20,119 nt of DNA from an uncultured Lachnospiraceae bacterium (GTDB lineage Bacteria > Bacillota > Clostridia > Lachnospirales > Lachnospiraceae), in contig CAJUJG010000015.1 of assembly GCA_910586715.1 (NCBI GenBank), positions 38,512 through 58,630 of the forward strand, in the 5' to 3' direction. Below the pieces are notes generated by a model. It made no database searches. It worked only from the letters and a program-made list of their open reading frames with translations, and had not been told where the DNA came from. Shown here one piece after another: positions 1 through 6,807 of this stretch (within the stretch, counting starts at the first letter, position 1; every line of letters begins with the position of its first letter). The position numbers and the translations under genes were made by a program.

Positions 1-352
1 CCTCGGGAATGTACACCCTGCCGCCTTTCGGACACGCATTGATTGCACACTGGATAAATAGGGTATCATCTGTTTCCCCGTCACCTTTTGCGCCGAAATC
101 CTTTACATTTAAGGTCACATATTCATCATCTGTTGTCACTTCAAAGCGCTGCGTTTCGCCGTCATACCGAAGCTCCACATCATATGTGGTCGCAGGTGCA
201 AGCCCAAACACACTTGCCACATTTCTGTCGCTTTTTTCTGCAAGACTTCCATTTACATAGATTTCGTGCACATGCTCTGATGAGAAGTAGCCATTGTCCT
301 TGATTTCGATGACAAAGCTTGTGGAAGTTTTGTAGATTATATCGTACTTCAT
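1..352 (-). CDS. Glycoside hydrolase family 28 (polygalacturonase-type), N-terminal part
   Basis: The frame opens at ATG 352-350, after GGAGG (complement of 358-362) with a 5-base spacer, and runs off the left edge, so only 117 residues are visible. Residues 1-75 look like a small fibronectin III-like beta sandwich, with LAPATTYDVELRY typical of its last strands. From about residue 80 the chain enters a right-handed beta-helix: VKDFGAKGDGETDDT followed by IQCAINAC and GGRVYIPE is the standard N-terminal signature of GH28 and related pectin enzymes. Family knowledge: GH28 enzymes hydrolyse alpha-1,4-galacturonide bonds, and exo-acting members often carry an N-terminal Fn3 domain. There is no signal peptide, which suggests an intracellular enzyme acting on imported oligogalacturonides; that is inference. 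The catalytic Asp residues lie outside the window, so exact specificity is open. Confidence 0.85.
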   Translation of the reverse strand, partial: MKYDIIYKTSTSFVIEIKDNGYFSSEHVHEIYVNGSLAEKSDRNVASVFGLAPATTYDVELRYDGETQRFEVTTDDEYVTLNVKDFGAKGDGETDDTLFIQCAINACPKGGRVYIPE

Positions 353-661
353 AAATTCCTCCATTCTGTCAGACAATTCAAAACCTGTCCCGACATTCTT
401 CATATATTTCTACGATAACACATTTGGAAACAAATAGCTACTAAAAAATAACTCAGTTGGATACAAATTGAATACAGCCGTTTTAGTCTTACAATTTCTT
501 GTCATTTTATGATGTAATTTTGCGTTTGTATACTATGATGAGGAAATCTGATAGCATTTCCGTTTGTTCTGTTATATGATAAAGCAGAACACAACGCAGT
601 ACCCATGTCCTTGGCATACTGCGGTCAAATAATCAGACTTTGAAAGGAAACAATTATCAAT
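353..661. promoter_or_regulatory. Divergent intergenic region between the GH28 and MATE genes
   Basis: This 309-base stretch contains no gene. On the plus side a TATACT (529-534) could serve as a -10 for the MATE gene, but no good -35 sits at the right distance. Two small dyads precede the MATE start: CGCAGTA (595-601) with TACTGCG (617-623), and TCAAA (625-629) with TTTGA (638-642). A third dyad, GGAAAT/ATTTCC, spans 542-560. A minus-strand promoter for GH28 must also lie here, but no convincing -35/-10 pair was found. Confidence 0.4.
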
Positions 662-2035
662 ATGAAACCCACAAAAAAAATAAACCGCGATTTAATCTTA
701 AACGGTAACATGCTGCAGGCGATTTTATCAATTGCCATCCCCGTTGTAATTAATTCGTTTTTACAGACCATGTATAACCTTACCGACACCTACTGGCTTG
801 GAAAAATCGGCACGGAACAGCTTGCCGCCATCAACCTTGTCACGCCGGTGCAGAATATTATCTTAAATTTCGGGACAGGCATCACTGTCGCCGGCTCCGT
901 TCTGATTGCACAGTATATCGGCGCAAAGGACGACGAAAATGCCAAAAGCATGGCAAATCAGATTTTTGCCTGCGCAATGATTTTTGCGGTTGTATGCGCG
1001 GGTGTTTGTTTTTTAGCCACTCCCTCTATTGTGCGCTGGCTTGGTGCAGACGGCGTTACGTTTAACTACGGCACTGTCTATTTACAAATTGTTGTTCTTG
1101 ATATGCCGCTTTTGTACACCATTAATATATACAATGCCATACATCAGGCGCAGGGCGATACCGTGCGTCCAATGCTTTTAAATTTTCTCGGGATTCTTAT
1201 CAACATGGTTTTGGATCCGCTTTTGATGATTACATTGGATCTCAACATCACCGGTGCCGCACTTGCAACGCTGCTTGCGAAAGTCCCCTCCGCGCTGATT
1301 GCCTTTTGGGCGCTCACGCGGCGCACGCAGACCGTATATCTTGATCTGCGGCACCTGCGGTTTGAGAAAGAAAAGCTGCTTTCTATTTTCCGTGTGGGGC
1401 TTCCGACTGCAATCGGAGGCTCCACCATGCAGCTTGGCTTTCTGTTAATGAGTAAAAACGTCTACAAATACGGAACGCAGGCAATGGCAGCGTACGGTAT
1501 CGGCAACAAGGTAAACGGGCTGATTACGCTTCCGTCAAACGGTATCGGTTCCGCCGTCGCCACGATTGTCGGGCAGAATATCGGCGCAAACCAATACGAC
1601 AGGGCGCAGCACGGCTACAAGCTGTCGCGCAATATCAGCATCGTGTTCCTGTTTATCGGCGGGTTTATTTTGTCACGCGCCCCGATTTCAAGAAGTATTG
1701 TCAGCATTTTTTCCGATAACGACGCCGTTATCGGCATGGCTGCGGATTTTTTGAGCATTATGGCATTTTGGTGCTGGACAAACGGAATCCACAACGCCAC
1801 AAACGGGCTGTTTCAGGGCACAGGGCATACGGAAGTTACCATGATAATTGATGCAACAAGACTTTGGGTATTCCGGTTTCTAACGCTGTTTATCTGCGAA
1901 ACGGTATTCCATATGGGCGTGCGCAGCATTTGGTACAGTGTTGTCATCAGCAACGGTATTTCCGCGGCGATTTTGTATATCCTCTATCGCATGAATATTT
2001 GGAAAAGACCCACGCTTCGCAAACAGAAACAGTAA
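662..2035 (+). CDS. MATE family multidrug/metabolite efflux transporter
   Basis: The product (457 aa) is an integral membrane antiporter of the MATE family, which exports cationic drugs or metabolites in exchange for Na+ or H+. The length is normal for the family (about 440-480 aa). The N-terminus has the usual layout: a short basic segment, then LSIAIPVVINSFLQTMYNLTDTYWLG, in which the Y/T-D-T segment after the first helix is typical. Two six-helix halves follow; the second begins near residue 235 (FRVGLPTAIGGSTMQLGF) and contains VGQNIGANQYDRA, matching AQYIGAKDDENAK in the first half, as expected from internal duplication. Only a modest AAAGGA (643-648), 13 bases before the ATG, is available as ribosome binding site. 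The gene stands alone, divergent from GH28, and ends in a hairpin terminator. The substrate cannot be told from sequence. Confidence 0.93.
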   Translation: MKPTKKINRDLILNGNMLQAILSIAIPVVINSFLQTMYNLTDTYWLGKIGTEQLAAINLVTPVQNIILNFGTGITVAGSVLIAQYIGAKDDENAKSMANQIFACAMIFAVVCAGVCFLATPSIVRWLGADGVTFNYGTVYLQIVVLDMPLLYTINIYNAIHQAQGDTVRPMLLNFLGILINMVLDPLLMITLDLNITGAALATLLAKVPSALIAFWALTRRTQTVYLDLRHLRFEKEKLLSIFRVGLPTAIGGSTMQLGFLLMSKNVYKYGTQAMAAYGIGNKVNGLITLPSNGIGSAVATIVGQNIGANQYDRAQHGYKLSRNISIVFLFIGGFILSRAPISRSIVSIFSDNDAVIGMAADFLSIMAFWCWTNGIHNATNGLFQGTGHTEVTMIIDATRLWVFRFLTLFICETVFHMGVRSIWYSVVISNGISAAILYILYRMNIWKRPTLRKQKQ

Positions 2036-2043
2036 TAGCAAAA

Positions 2044-2076
2044 ACAGGCATCATTATGCAATAATGCCTGTTTTTT
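2044..2076. terminator. Bidirectional Rho-independent terminator
   Basis: ACAGG (2044-2048) and CATTAT (2052-2057) pair with ATAATG (2061-2066) and CCTGT (2067-2071), giving an 11-bp stem with a 3-base bulge and a 3-base loop. Six T follow on the plus strand (2071-2076). On the minus strand the stem is followed by TTTTTG, so it can serve both the MATE gene and the convergent gene ending at 2145. Confidence 0.85.
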
Positions 2077-2144
2077 CATAAAATAGCCATACTTTTACCA
2101 AAGCCTTATTACAGTACTTTATTTTGTTCCAAACCGATATTTTT

Positions 2145-3176
2145 TTATCCCTTTCTCAATTTGGTTGTCCCATAATACCTTGTGAAAGCATTAAAATTTT
2201 TCAAATAATGTAGCAATGATTTGTTATTACTGCTCTTTTGAAAGAGCGTGCCTAAATTATAGGACTGTGTCGGATTAAGCGCCGTCTTTTTTCCAATATC
2301 AGCTTTTCCATCCATCCCTGTCTGAAACAGTCCATAATAAGCGCTTCCTTCTAAAACCTCCCGAAAAAACAGGCAGAAACCCAAAGGCGGTTCTTCCGAA
2401 AGATCTGCCATATCCATTATCCTCGTCCCATTATTCCCGCTATGGTTCCACACCTGATGAAAGCTGCTGCTATAAGAAAGGCTATTATCCGTATCTCTTG
2501 TTGAAGTGTCAATTTCCCCGCACTTCCATTCGTGTGCCATTTCCTGCGCCGCTTCCTTGAAAATCTGCCGCAGTTCCTCTGACTGATAATAAAAATCCGC
2601 GTTATAATATACCCAGTCAACCGGCTCGCCTTCACGCCAGCCGTTTTTTACCGCAATACGCTCCCCTTCCTTCTGACAGCCATAATTTGCCATTGCAGAG
2701 TTTGACATCCGAAACTGCTCATAGGTATCAAGAATAATCTGTTCATTATGCACGGGATCAAGTCCTGTTGTCCGGCTTTCCTGCGCCATCACCACCCTCA
2801 TGTCCTTGCAGCAGTCCTTAAAATAGTCTTTCAGTTCCTGCGTTGTGACGGATTTTCCGGTATAATAATCCTGCAGCATCTGATTAATCTCGTTTCTCTG
2901 CCTATACCCAAATCCTGTGCCGTAACAATGCTTTGGCATAGGATGTTTTGGTCTATTAATTTCCTCGTAATTCTCATCTGTAATCGGTGTGCTGGTATAC
3001 GAATCCCGTCCTAACGGAACCATCTTGTCCTTTACATCCGATTCATATATCGCATTTTCCTTCATTCTCTTCCTATATCGTTCATTCATCCTGTCAGAGG
3101 CTCCAGTAATACCTATTTCTCCTGTTACGCAATTATAATAATATGATCCTATAAGATCGTCCAAATTTATATTCAT
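2145..3176 (-). CDS. Hypothetical protein, distal gene of the BlaI-controlled cassette
   Basis: I do not recognise this 343-residue protein. It has no signal peptide or membrane segment, so it is probably cytoplasmic unless exported by another route. It is rich in Tyr, Asn and charged residues. The N-terminus (MNINLDDLIGSYYYN) is followed by a basic helical stretch (RMNERYRKRMKEN), then by a GTGFGYRQRNEINQML segment and several predicted helices with scattered cysteines (CCKDM, YGCQKEG, EWKCGE). The ATG sits after GGAGAT (complement of 3183-3188), and only two bases separate it from the stop of the upstream frame, so it is translated from the same message as the secreted protein. The bidirectional hairpin at 2044-2076 closes the transcript. 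A function as a cytoplasmic partner of the secreted product is speculation. Confidence 0.7.
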   Translation of the reverse strand: MNINLDDLIGSYYYNCVTGEIGITGASDRMNERYRKRMKENAIYESDVKDKMVPLGRDSYTSTPITDENYEEINRPKHPMPKHCYGTGFGYRQRNEINQMLQDYYTGKSVTTQELKDYFKDCCKDMRVVMAQESRTTGLDPVHNEQIILDTYEQFRMSNSAMANYGCQKEGERIAVKNGWREGEPVDWVYYNADFYYQSEELRQIFKEAAQEMAHEWKCGEIDTSTRDTDNSLSYSSSFHQVWNHSGNNGTRIMDMADLSEEPPLGFCLFFREVLEGSAYYGLFQTGMDGKADIGKKTALNPTQSYNLGTLFQKSSNNKSLLHYLKNFNAFTRYYGTTKLRKG

Positions 3177-3178
3177 AT

Positions 3179-4510
3179 TTAATCTCCATATTCATATCTG
3201 TAATAGATACATATTACAGGCTTCATTGTTTTCGTTTTCAAAGCAGTCTTAAACCCAAATGACCAATTGCCATTTACAGGAGTATTACTGTTTCCGTCCG
3301 GTGTATAAGGAAATTTAAGGCAAAATTGACCTGCTACCGAACTGCGCCATACGCTTAACCCATATTGTGGCTTTACCCGGAAAGATGCAAGGTCTGATAA
3401 GTTTACTCCATCTGTTGATATAAAATCCACACATTCTACTTCTGCTGTTTTTGGCGCATTACTTACCGGTATTGTGGCGGATGGTGAATATCCGCTGGTT
3501 CCGGCTGTTATTGATGATGTAGCCGTAAAATCCTTATATCCACCCTTTAGCCTTCCCATTCCTTGCGACAATGTAATACTATGTTCTACAAAACCAACTG
3601 AGATCGGACTGTTTGCATATAGAACCAAATAATATTCTTTACCTGCGGTAAATCCAAGTCTCTGCTTTTCAACATAATCACGGCTCTCCATTCCTCGATG
3701 CGCCGTATCATCCTGTTCAGAATCATATAAAGTAATCAGCGTTTCAGCATCTAAAACCTTAAATCTCAGCTCCTGATAACCAGTAAGCGCTGTAATTGTT
3801 GATGCCCCGTCTGCGGTAATTTTAAAATAGCTCTCAAAATCATTGGGTGTATAGCCAGTCCTACAGTCGTATGTTTTATCTGCATCCTTATATTTTCCTA
3901 ATATGACAGAACCGTCTATATAACTGAGCATTTCTTCCACATCATTCTTATCTCCAAAAGCAATCTTGTATCCGCTTGAATCTTCGTGAAAATCTTTATT
4001 ATATACAGAAATTGTTAACGTATAATTATAAATGCCATTTACATCATCCGGTTTATCAATCAATGTCCAACGCCTTGCCCGAGAATTGTTTGTATGTAAA
4101 TACGCCACATGATTCCCGTTTTGATCTTTCAGATACGCATACATATCTGTTTCTCCGGATTGAATAAACGTAACTGCTGCCGTTGACATTGTAGCATAAT
4201 CAATTGGTATTGTATAAGTATCAACCGCATCCGCAGATGATAAATTTCCAACATACTCCGTATAATCCCCTACAGGCAGTACATCTATTGTATATTGAAT
4301 ACCGTTCATTTCCTGGCTTGAATCCATTACATAATATTTAACCGTATATGTCCCCGGATTAACAAAATTTGTAACAAACCCTATTTCGTTATCATTATCA
4401 TCATAAAACTCTCCAAGCTTATACCCTTCAGGAAATCCCATCGGATGACGTGCTAAAATTGTATCCCCGTCAGCATCCGTATCATTATACAGCCATAACA
4501 ACACCGTCAT
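3179..4510 (-). CDS. C-terminal part of a large secreted beta-sandwich protein (after in-frame stop)
   Basis: This 443-residue frame is very probably the C-terminal continuation of the secreted protein encoded upstream. It lies in the same frame, separated only by one TAA (4532-4534) and seven sense codons, and its first ATG (4510-4508) has no Shine-Dalgarno sequence. It begins inside a domain: LYNDTDADGDTI resembles cadherin/VCBS-like repeats, and GTYTVKYYVMDS is a typical Ig-like end strand. Next come two stretches resembling bacterial pre-peptidase C-terminal (PPC-like) beta sandwiches, at about 80-190 (VDTYTIPIDYATMSTAAVTF) and 200-315 (ESYFKITADGASTITAL, AGKEYYLVLYA). The C-terminal 120 residues are Ser/Thr/Pro rich. 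There is no LPXTG anchor or C-terminal membrane helix. Domain names are inference from pattern. If the stop is real and not suppressed, this part is untranslated or made without a signal peptide. Confidence 0.6.
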   Translation of the reverse strand: MTVLLWLYNDTDADGDTILARHPMGFPEGYKLGEFYDDNDNEIGFVTNFVNPGTYTVKYYVMDSSQEMNGIQYTIDVLPVGDYTEYVGNLSSADAVDTYTIPIDYATMSTAAVTFIQSGETDMYAYLKDQNGNHVAYLHTNNSRARRWTLIDKPDDVNGIYNYTLTISVYNKDFHEDSSGYKIAFGDKNDVEEMLSYIDGSVILGKYKDADKTYDCRTGYTPNDFESYFKITADGASTITALTGYQELRFKVLDAETLITLYDSEQDDTAHRGMESRDYVEKQRLGFTAGKEYYLVLYANSPISVGFVEHSITLSQGMGRLKGGYKDFTATSSITAGTSGYSPSATIPVSNAPKTAEVECVDFISTDGVNLSDLASFRVKPQYGLSVWRSSVAGQFCLKFPYTPDGNSNTPVNGNWSFGFKTALKTKTMKPVICIYYRYEYGD

Positions 4511-4531
4511 TGTTGTCGCTGATCCATTTTT

Positions 4532-4534
4532 TTA
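4532..4534 (-). other. In-frame TAA stop splitting the secreted protein gene
   Basis: The frame reads Asn-Thr-Asp-Ser-TAA-Lys-Asn-Gly-Ser-Ala-Thr-Thr-Met. The distance between the two frames, 4532 to 3179, is 1353 bases, a multiple of three, so a single codon change (for example CAA, GAA or AAA to TAA) joins them into one 667-codon gene. The TAA is followed by a run of A residues. Confidence 0.9.
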
Positions 4535-5182
4535 GCTATCCGTATTAACCACATATATATTTAAATTCGGAGTTGGCAGTGTCATCGGAGCTATGCCTTC
4601 ATCCGCATCCGAAATTGCAGAAATATCTACTGACAATTCATAATCCAAAGTAACATCATTCATCTTATAAATATGTTCCGTGACATCACTGATTGTCTTT
4701 CTTCCTTTGTCAGATGTTTCTATTTCGGAAAATGTTTTTGTTTCATCCTTTAATGCCTGTTTAAATTCCTCATATGACAGCGTCTGCAGCTTATTACTGC
4801 TGCTTTTAATATAACCTGACAAAACTTTTTCTTCTACAGACACGGAACGCAATGTTTCCTCCGATTCCTCTGTATCTGTTTCTTCCGTGCCTGCCTCTTC
4901 TGTAGCTGCTTCTGTTGTTTCCTCTGTGCCTGTTTCTTCCTCTGTACTCGTCTCCTCCTTATTCGTTACTTTCTCAGAGCCTATTTCCTCTGTTACTTCT
5001 TCTGTCACTTCCTGCGTTATCTCTGTGTTAAAAATTTCCGCACTTTCCGTAGTTTCCTTTTTTACGTCTTCTGTAAAGCTTTCGTTTGTGCTTTCTTCTG
5101 CATGAACATATACGGGATTACATAAAAGCGAAAGTATCATCATTATTGATAATAAAAAATGAAATAATTTTCTTTTTTTCAT
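4532..5182 (-). CDS. Secreted Glu/Thr-rich protein, N-terminal part of the split gene
   Basis: The start is placed at ATG 5182-5180 because AGGAG (complement of 5191-5195) lies about 8 bases upstream and the product then opens with a classical signal peptide: MKKRK, a hydrophobic core to about residue 25, and cleavage near VHA-EES (residue 28). The longer frame back to 5281 lacks this support. Residues 29-110 are almost wholly Glu, Thr, Ser and Ala, an acidic disordered linker typical of surface proteins of gut Firmicutes. Residues 115-200 form a mixed alpha/beta region, and residues 203-216 (PTPNLNIYVVNTDS) start a beta domain cut off by the TAA at 4532. The mature product as encoded is 188 residues, acidic and soluble. 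It follows the blaI/M56/85-aa gene group and also has its own candidate promoter. Function unknown. Confidence 0.75.
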   Translation of the reverse strand: MKKRKLFHFLLSIMMILSLLCNPVYVHAEESTNESFTEDVKKETTESAEIFNTEITQEVTEEVTEEIGSEKVTNKEETSTEEETGTEETTEAATEEAGTEETDTEESEETLRSVSVEEKVLSGYIKSSSNKLQTLSYEEFKQALKDETKTFSEIETSDKGRKTISDVTEHIYKMNDVTLDYELSVDISAISDADEGIAPMTLPTPNLNIYVVNTDS

Positions 5183-5244
5183 ATCGTATTCTCCTGTTAT
5201 TTTCTTGTTATTTTTTGTTTTTATAGTATTTTTGTGCAAAACAT

Positions 5245-5274
5245 AGTATAATAACTGTGTCCACATAATTCCAA
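5245..5274 (-). promoter_or_regulatory. Candidate sigma-A promoter for the secreted protein gene
   Basis: Read on the minus strand, TTGGAA (complement of 5269-5274) and TATACT (complement of 5245-5250) are separated by 18 bases, about 60 bases upstream of the start at 5182. The -35 hexamer lies within the 5260-5320 inverted repeat. If used, the gene can be expressed independently of the blaI promoter. Confidence 0.4.
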
Positions 5275-5320
5275 CTGCCATTTTGTTATGGCAGGGTTGC
5301 CGCCACTGGTTTTATGTGGA
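5260..5320. repeat. Nested inverted repeat / RNA hairpin in the cassette spacer
   Basis: A perfect 9-bp outer arm, TCCACATAA (5260-5268) with TTATGTGGA (5312-5320), encloses an inner 7-bp arm, CTGCCAT (5275-5281) with ATGGCAG (5288-5294), loop of six. An alternative fold uses GGCA (5290-5293) with TGCC (5298-5301). There is no T tract after it on the minus strand, so it is not an ordinary terminator. Confidence 0.7.
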
Positions 5321-5335
5321 TATTTCTGCAATCAT
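5312..5335 (-). CDS. 7-codon mini-ORF with a perfect Shine-Dalgarno (possible leader peptide)
   Basis: AAAAGGAGGTGA (complement of 5341-5352) lies at ideal spacing before ATG 5335-5333, followed by Ile-Ala-Glu-Ile-Ser-Thr-TAA. The stop and last codons form one arm of the 9-bp inverted repeat (5312-5320), so a translating ribosome would prevent that stem from forming. It is in the same frame as the secreted protein downstream. It could be a leader peptide, the remnant of a decayed small gene, or chance. The ribosome binding site is the strongest in the cassette. Confidence 0.4.
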   Translation of the reverse strand: MIAEIST

Positions 5336-5373
5336 AGGCGTCACCTCCTTTTAAATCTACTCTTAGTAATTAT

Positions 5374-5631
5374 TTAATCAAGCGGAAGCCATTCACTATC
5401 TACCCAATAGCCTTTTGTTTCATTCCATCTTCGATACTGTGTTACTCCATTAATTACCCTATATTTTCTTACAATGACATCTGCATGGGGGATAATGTTT
5501 TCATTGGATACGGTCATTTCATAAACCTCTTGAACTTCAACAGCCTTCACATTTGATACTCCTGTTATTCCACCAATTATTGATGTTGCCAGTGTGAGCA
5601 TTGCACTTAATAAAATTAATTGTTTTTTCAT
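5374..5631 (-). CDS. Small secreted protein with YRRWNETKGYW motif
   Basis: The 85-residue product has a clear signal peptide: MKKQ, a hydrophobic core LILLSAMLTLATSIIGGITG, and a probable cleavage site near SNVKA-VEV (residue 30). The mature part is about 55 residues, with a short N-terminal segment and a Trp/Tyr/Arg-rich tail: VIVRKYRVINGVTQYRRWNETKGYWVDSEWLPLD. Three tryptophans and the pattern KYRVINGVTQYRRWN suggest a compact beta-hairpin. A ribosome binding site, AAAGGAG, is about 12 bases upstream. The gene lies 30 bases downstream of the M56 protease gene and on the same strand, so cotranscription with blaI and the protease is likely. Possible roles are a ligand, inhibitor or substrate of the M56 sensor, or a wall-associated peptide; none can be shown here. 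It has no double-glycine leader and no cysteines. Confidence 0.75.
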   Translation of the reverse strand: MKKQLILLSAMLTLATSIIGGITGVSNVKAVEVQEVYEMTVSNENIIPHADVIVRKYRVINGVTQYRRWNETKGYWVDSEWLPLD

Positions 5632-5661
5632 AGTTAAAATCTGCTCCTTTCAAAAAAATTC

Positions 5662-6798
5662 CTATTTCAATATTTCAAAACCATCTTTTTTCATTAACAT
5701 TGCATTTTTCTCATCAATCACTGATATGCATTTTTCCTGATATATTATCTCATACATCCCTTCCCTTTCCCGCAAAAACGTGTTTTCAGGCTCCAAATAA
5801 TAGACATTCCCCTCCGTCATCACCTCCTCTGCCGGCGCCTCAAATGCAGACTGAAAAACAACACAATAGGAAGCACAAAACATAATGATATATATCATTA
5901 TCACTGCTGCCTTATATATTTTGTACTTCACCGTTCCCCGTTTTGTCATATCTGAACATTGCGCTATACAACGAAACCTTTTCTTAATTTTCTCCCCGTC
6001 GTATCCCTTATTTGAAATCTCATCTTCCTTATCTGCCGTATTCTGAATCACATCCAAAATCGCTGACAAATACGCCGCTCTTTCCTCATATCTCAGCCCG
6101 CCTGCCGCTTTCAGATCACATTTTAACTCCAGCGTATCTTCAATGTCCGTATTCAGCAGATATGCTATCGGATTCCACCAAAAAATACAGCCCCAAAGAT
6201 TCAGCAGCAGCTTGACCGTCGTATCACGGTTTAAAATATGCGTATATTCATGCTTCATAATATAATACAAATTCCGTTCCTTATATTCCCTGTCAGGCAG
6301 CAGAATGATTGGATGTAAAATCCCCATCTCCATCGGCATCTCAAAGGGTGTCATATAAATTGTGATTTTTCGCTTATCTCCCGTTTCGTTCTGTAACATT
6401 TTTAGCAGCTCACATTCCATGCCTTGCTGTTTCATGGTACAGACGCCAAGCGTCTGTTTTGCAATACGGTAATCCTGTATCATCCGAAACAGCTTTATAA
6501 CCGTACCAAGACACCAAACCGTAAGAAAAAAATACCCGACATAAACCCTGCCGCCAATTATTTTTTTCGTAAAAAAATACGTCACAATATTATACAAGTT
6601 CCCAACCGAAACGACTTTCGTCGCGGGAAGTTCAATCGGCACTGTCATTCTGAAAATGCAAAACAGATATAAAATAACCAAATTACTTACTCCAAAATAC
6701 TGGAATGTCCGTTTTCCCTTTTGCATGGCACGCATAACAATCGTCAATACGGAAGTCCATATGCAACCCATAACCAAAGAGTACGCCGTTATACACAT
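5662..6798 (-). CDS. BlaR1/MecR1-like M56 family membrane zinc metalloprotease
   Basis: The 378-residue protein has N-terminal membrane helices (about 3-22, 37-53 and 84-104), a cytoplasmic loop, and the zinc protease motif HEYTH at residues 183-187, followed by LNRDTT and then by DTLELKCD (Glu224 the likely third zinc ligand). This is the gluzincin layout of MEROPS family M56. A fourth membrane helix spans about 296-317. The extracellular tail after it is only about 60 residues, with no penicillin-binding fold and no SxxK serine, whereas BlaR1 proper has a sensor domain of some 250 residues. Family knowledge: on sensing a signal, M56 proteins lead to cleavage or inactivation of the partner BlaI repressor. 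The ATG (6798) follows a G-rich ribosome binding site (AAGGGGGGG) and lies 9 bases after blaI. The signal is not beta-lactam in any obvious way; the partner is surely the BlaI protein upstream. Confidence 0.9.
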   Translation of the reverse strand: MCITAYSLVMGCIWTSVLTIVMRAMQKGKRTFQYFGVSNLVILYLFCIFRMTVPIELPATKVVSVGNLYNIVTYFFTKKIIGGRVYVGYFFLTVWCLGTVIKLFRMIQDYRIAKQTLGVCTMKQQGMECELLKMLQNETGDKRKITIYMTPFEMPMEMGILHPIILLPDREYKERNLYYIMKHEYTHILNRDTTVKLLLNLWGCIFWWNPIAYLLNTDIEDTLELKCDLKAAGGLRYEERAAYLSAILDVIQNTADKEDEISNKGYDGEKIKKRFRCIAQCSDMTKRGTVKYKIYKAAVIMIYIIMFCASYCVVFQSAFEAPAEEVMTEGNVYYLEPENTFLREREGMYEIIYQEKCISVIDEKNAMLMKKDGFEILK

Positions 6799-6807
6799 AT
6801 CCCCCCC

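Noticed and set aside
5183..5281. Longer N-terminus of the secreted protein (33 extra residues from 5281)
   Set aside because: No ribosome binding site precedes 5281 and the extension would bury the signal peptide; ATG 5182 has both signals.
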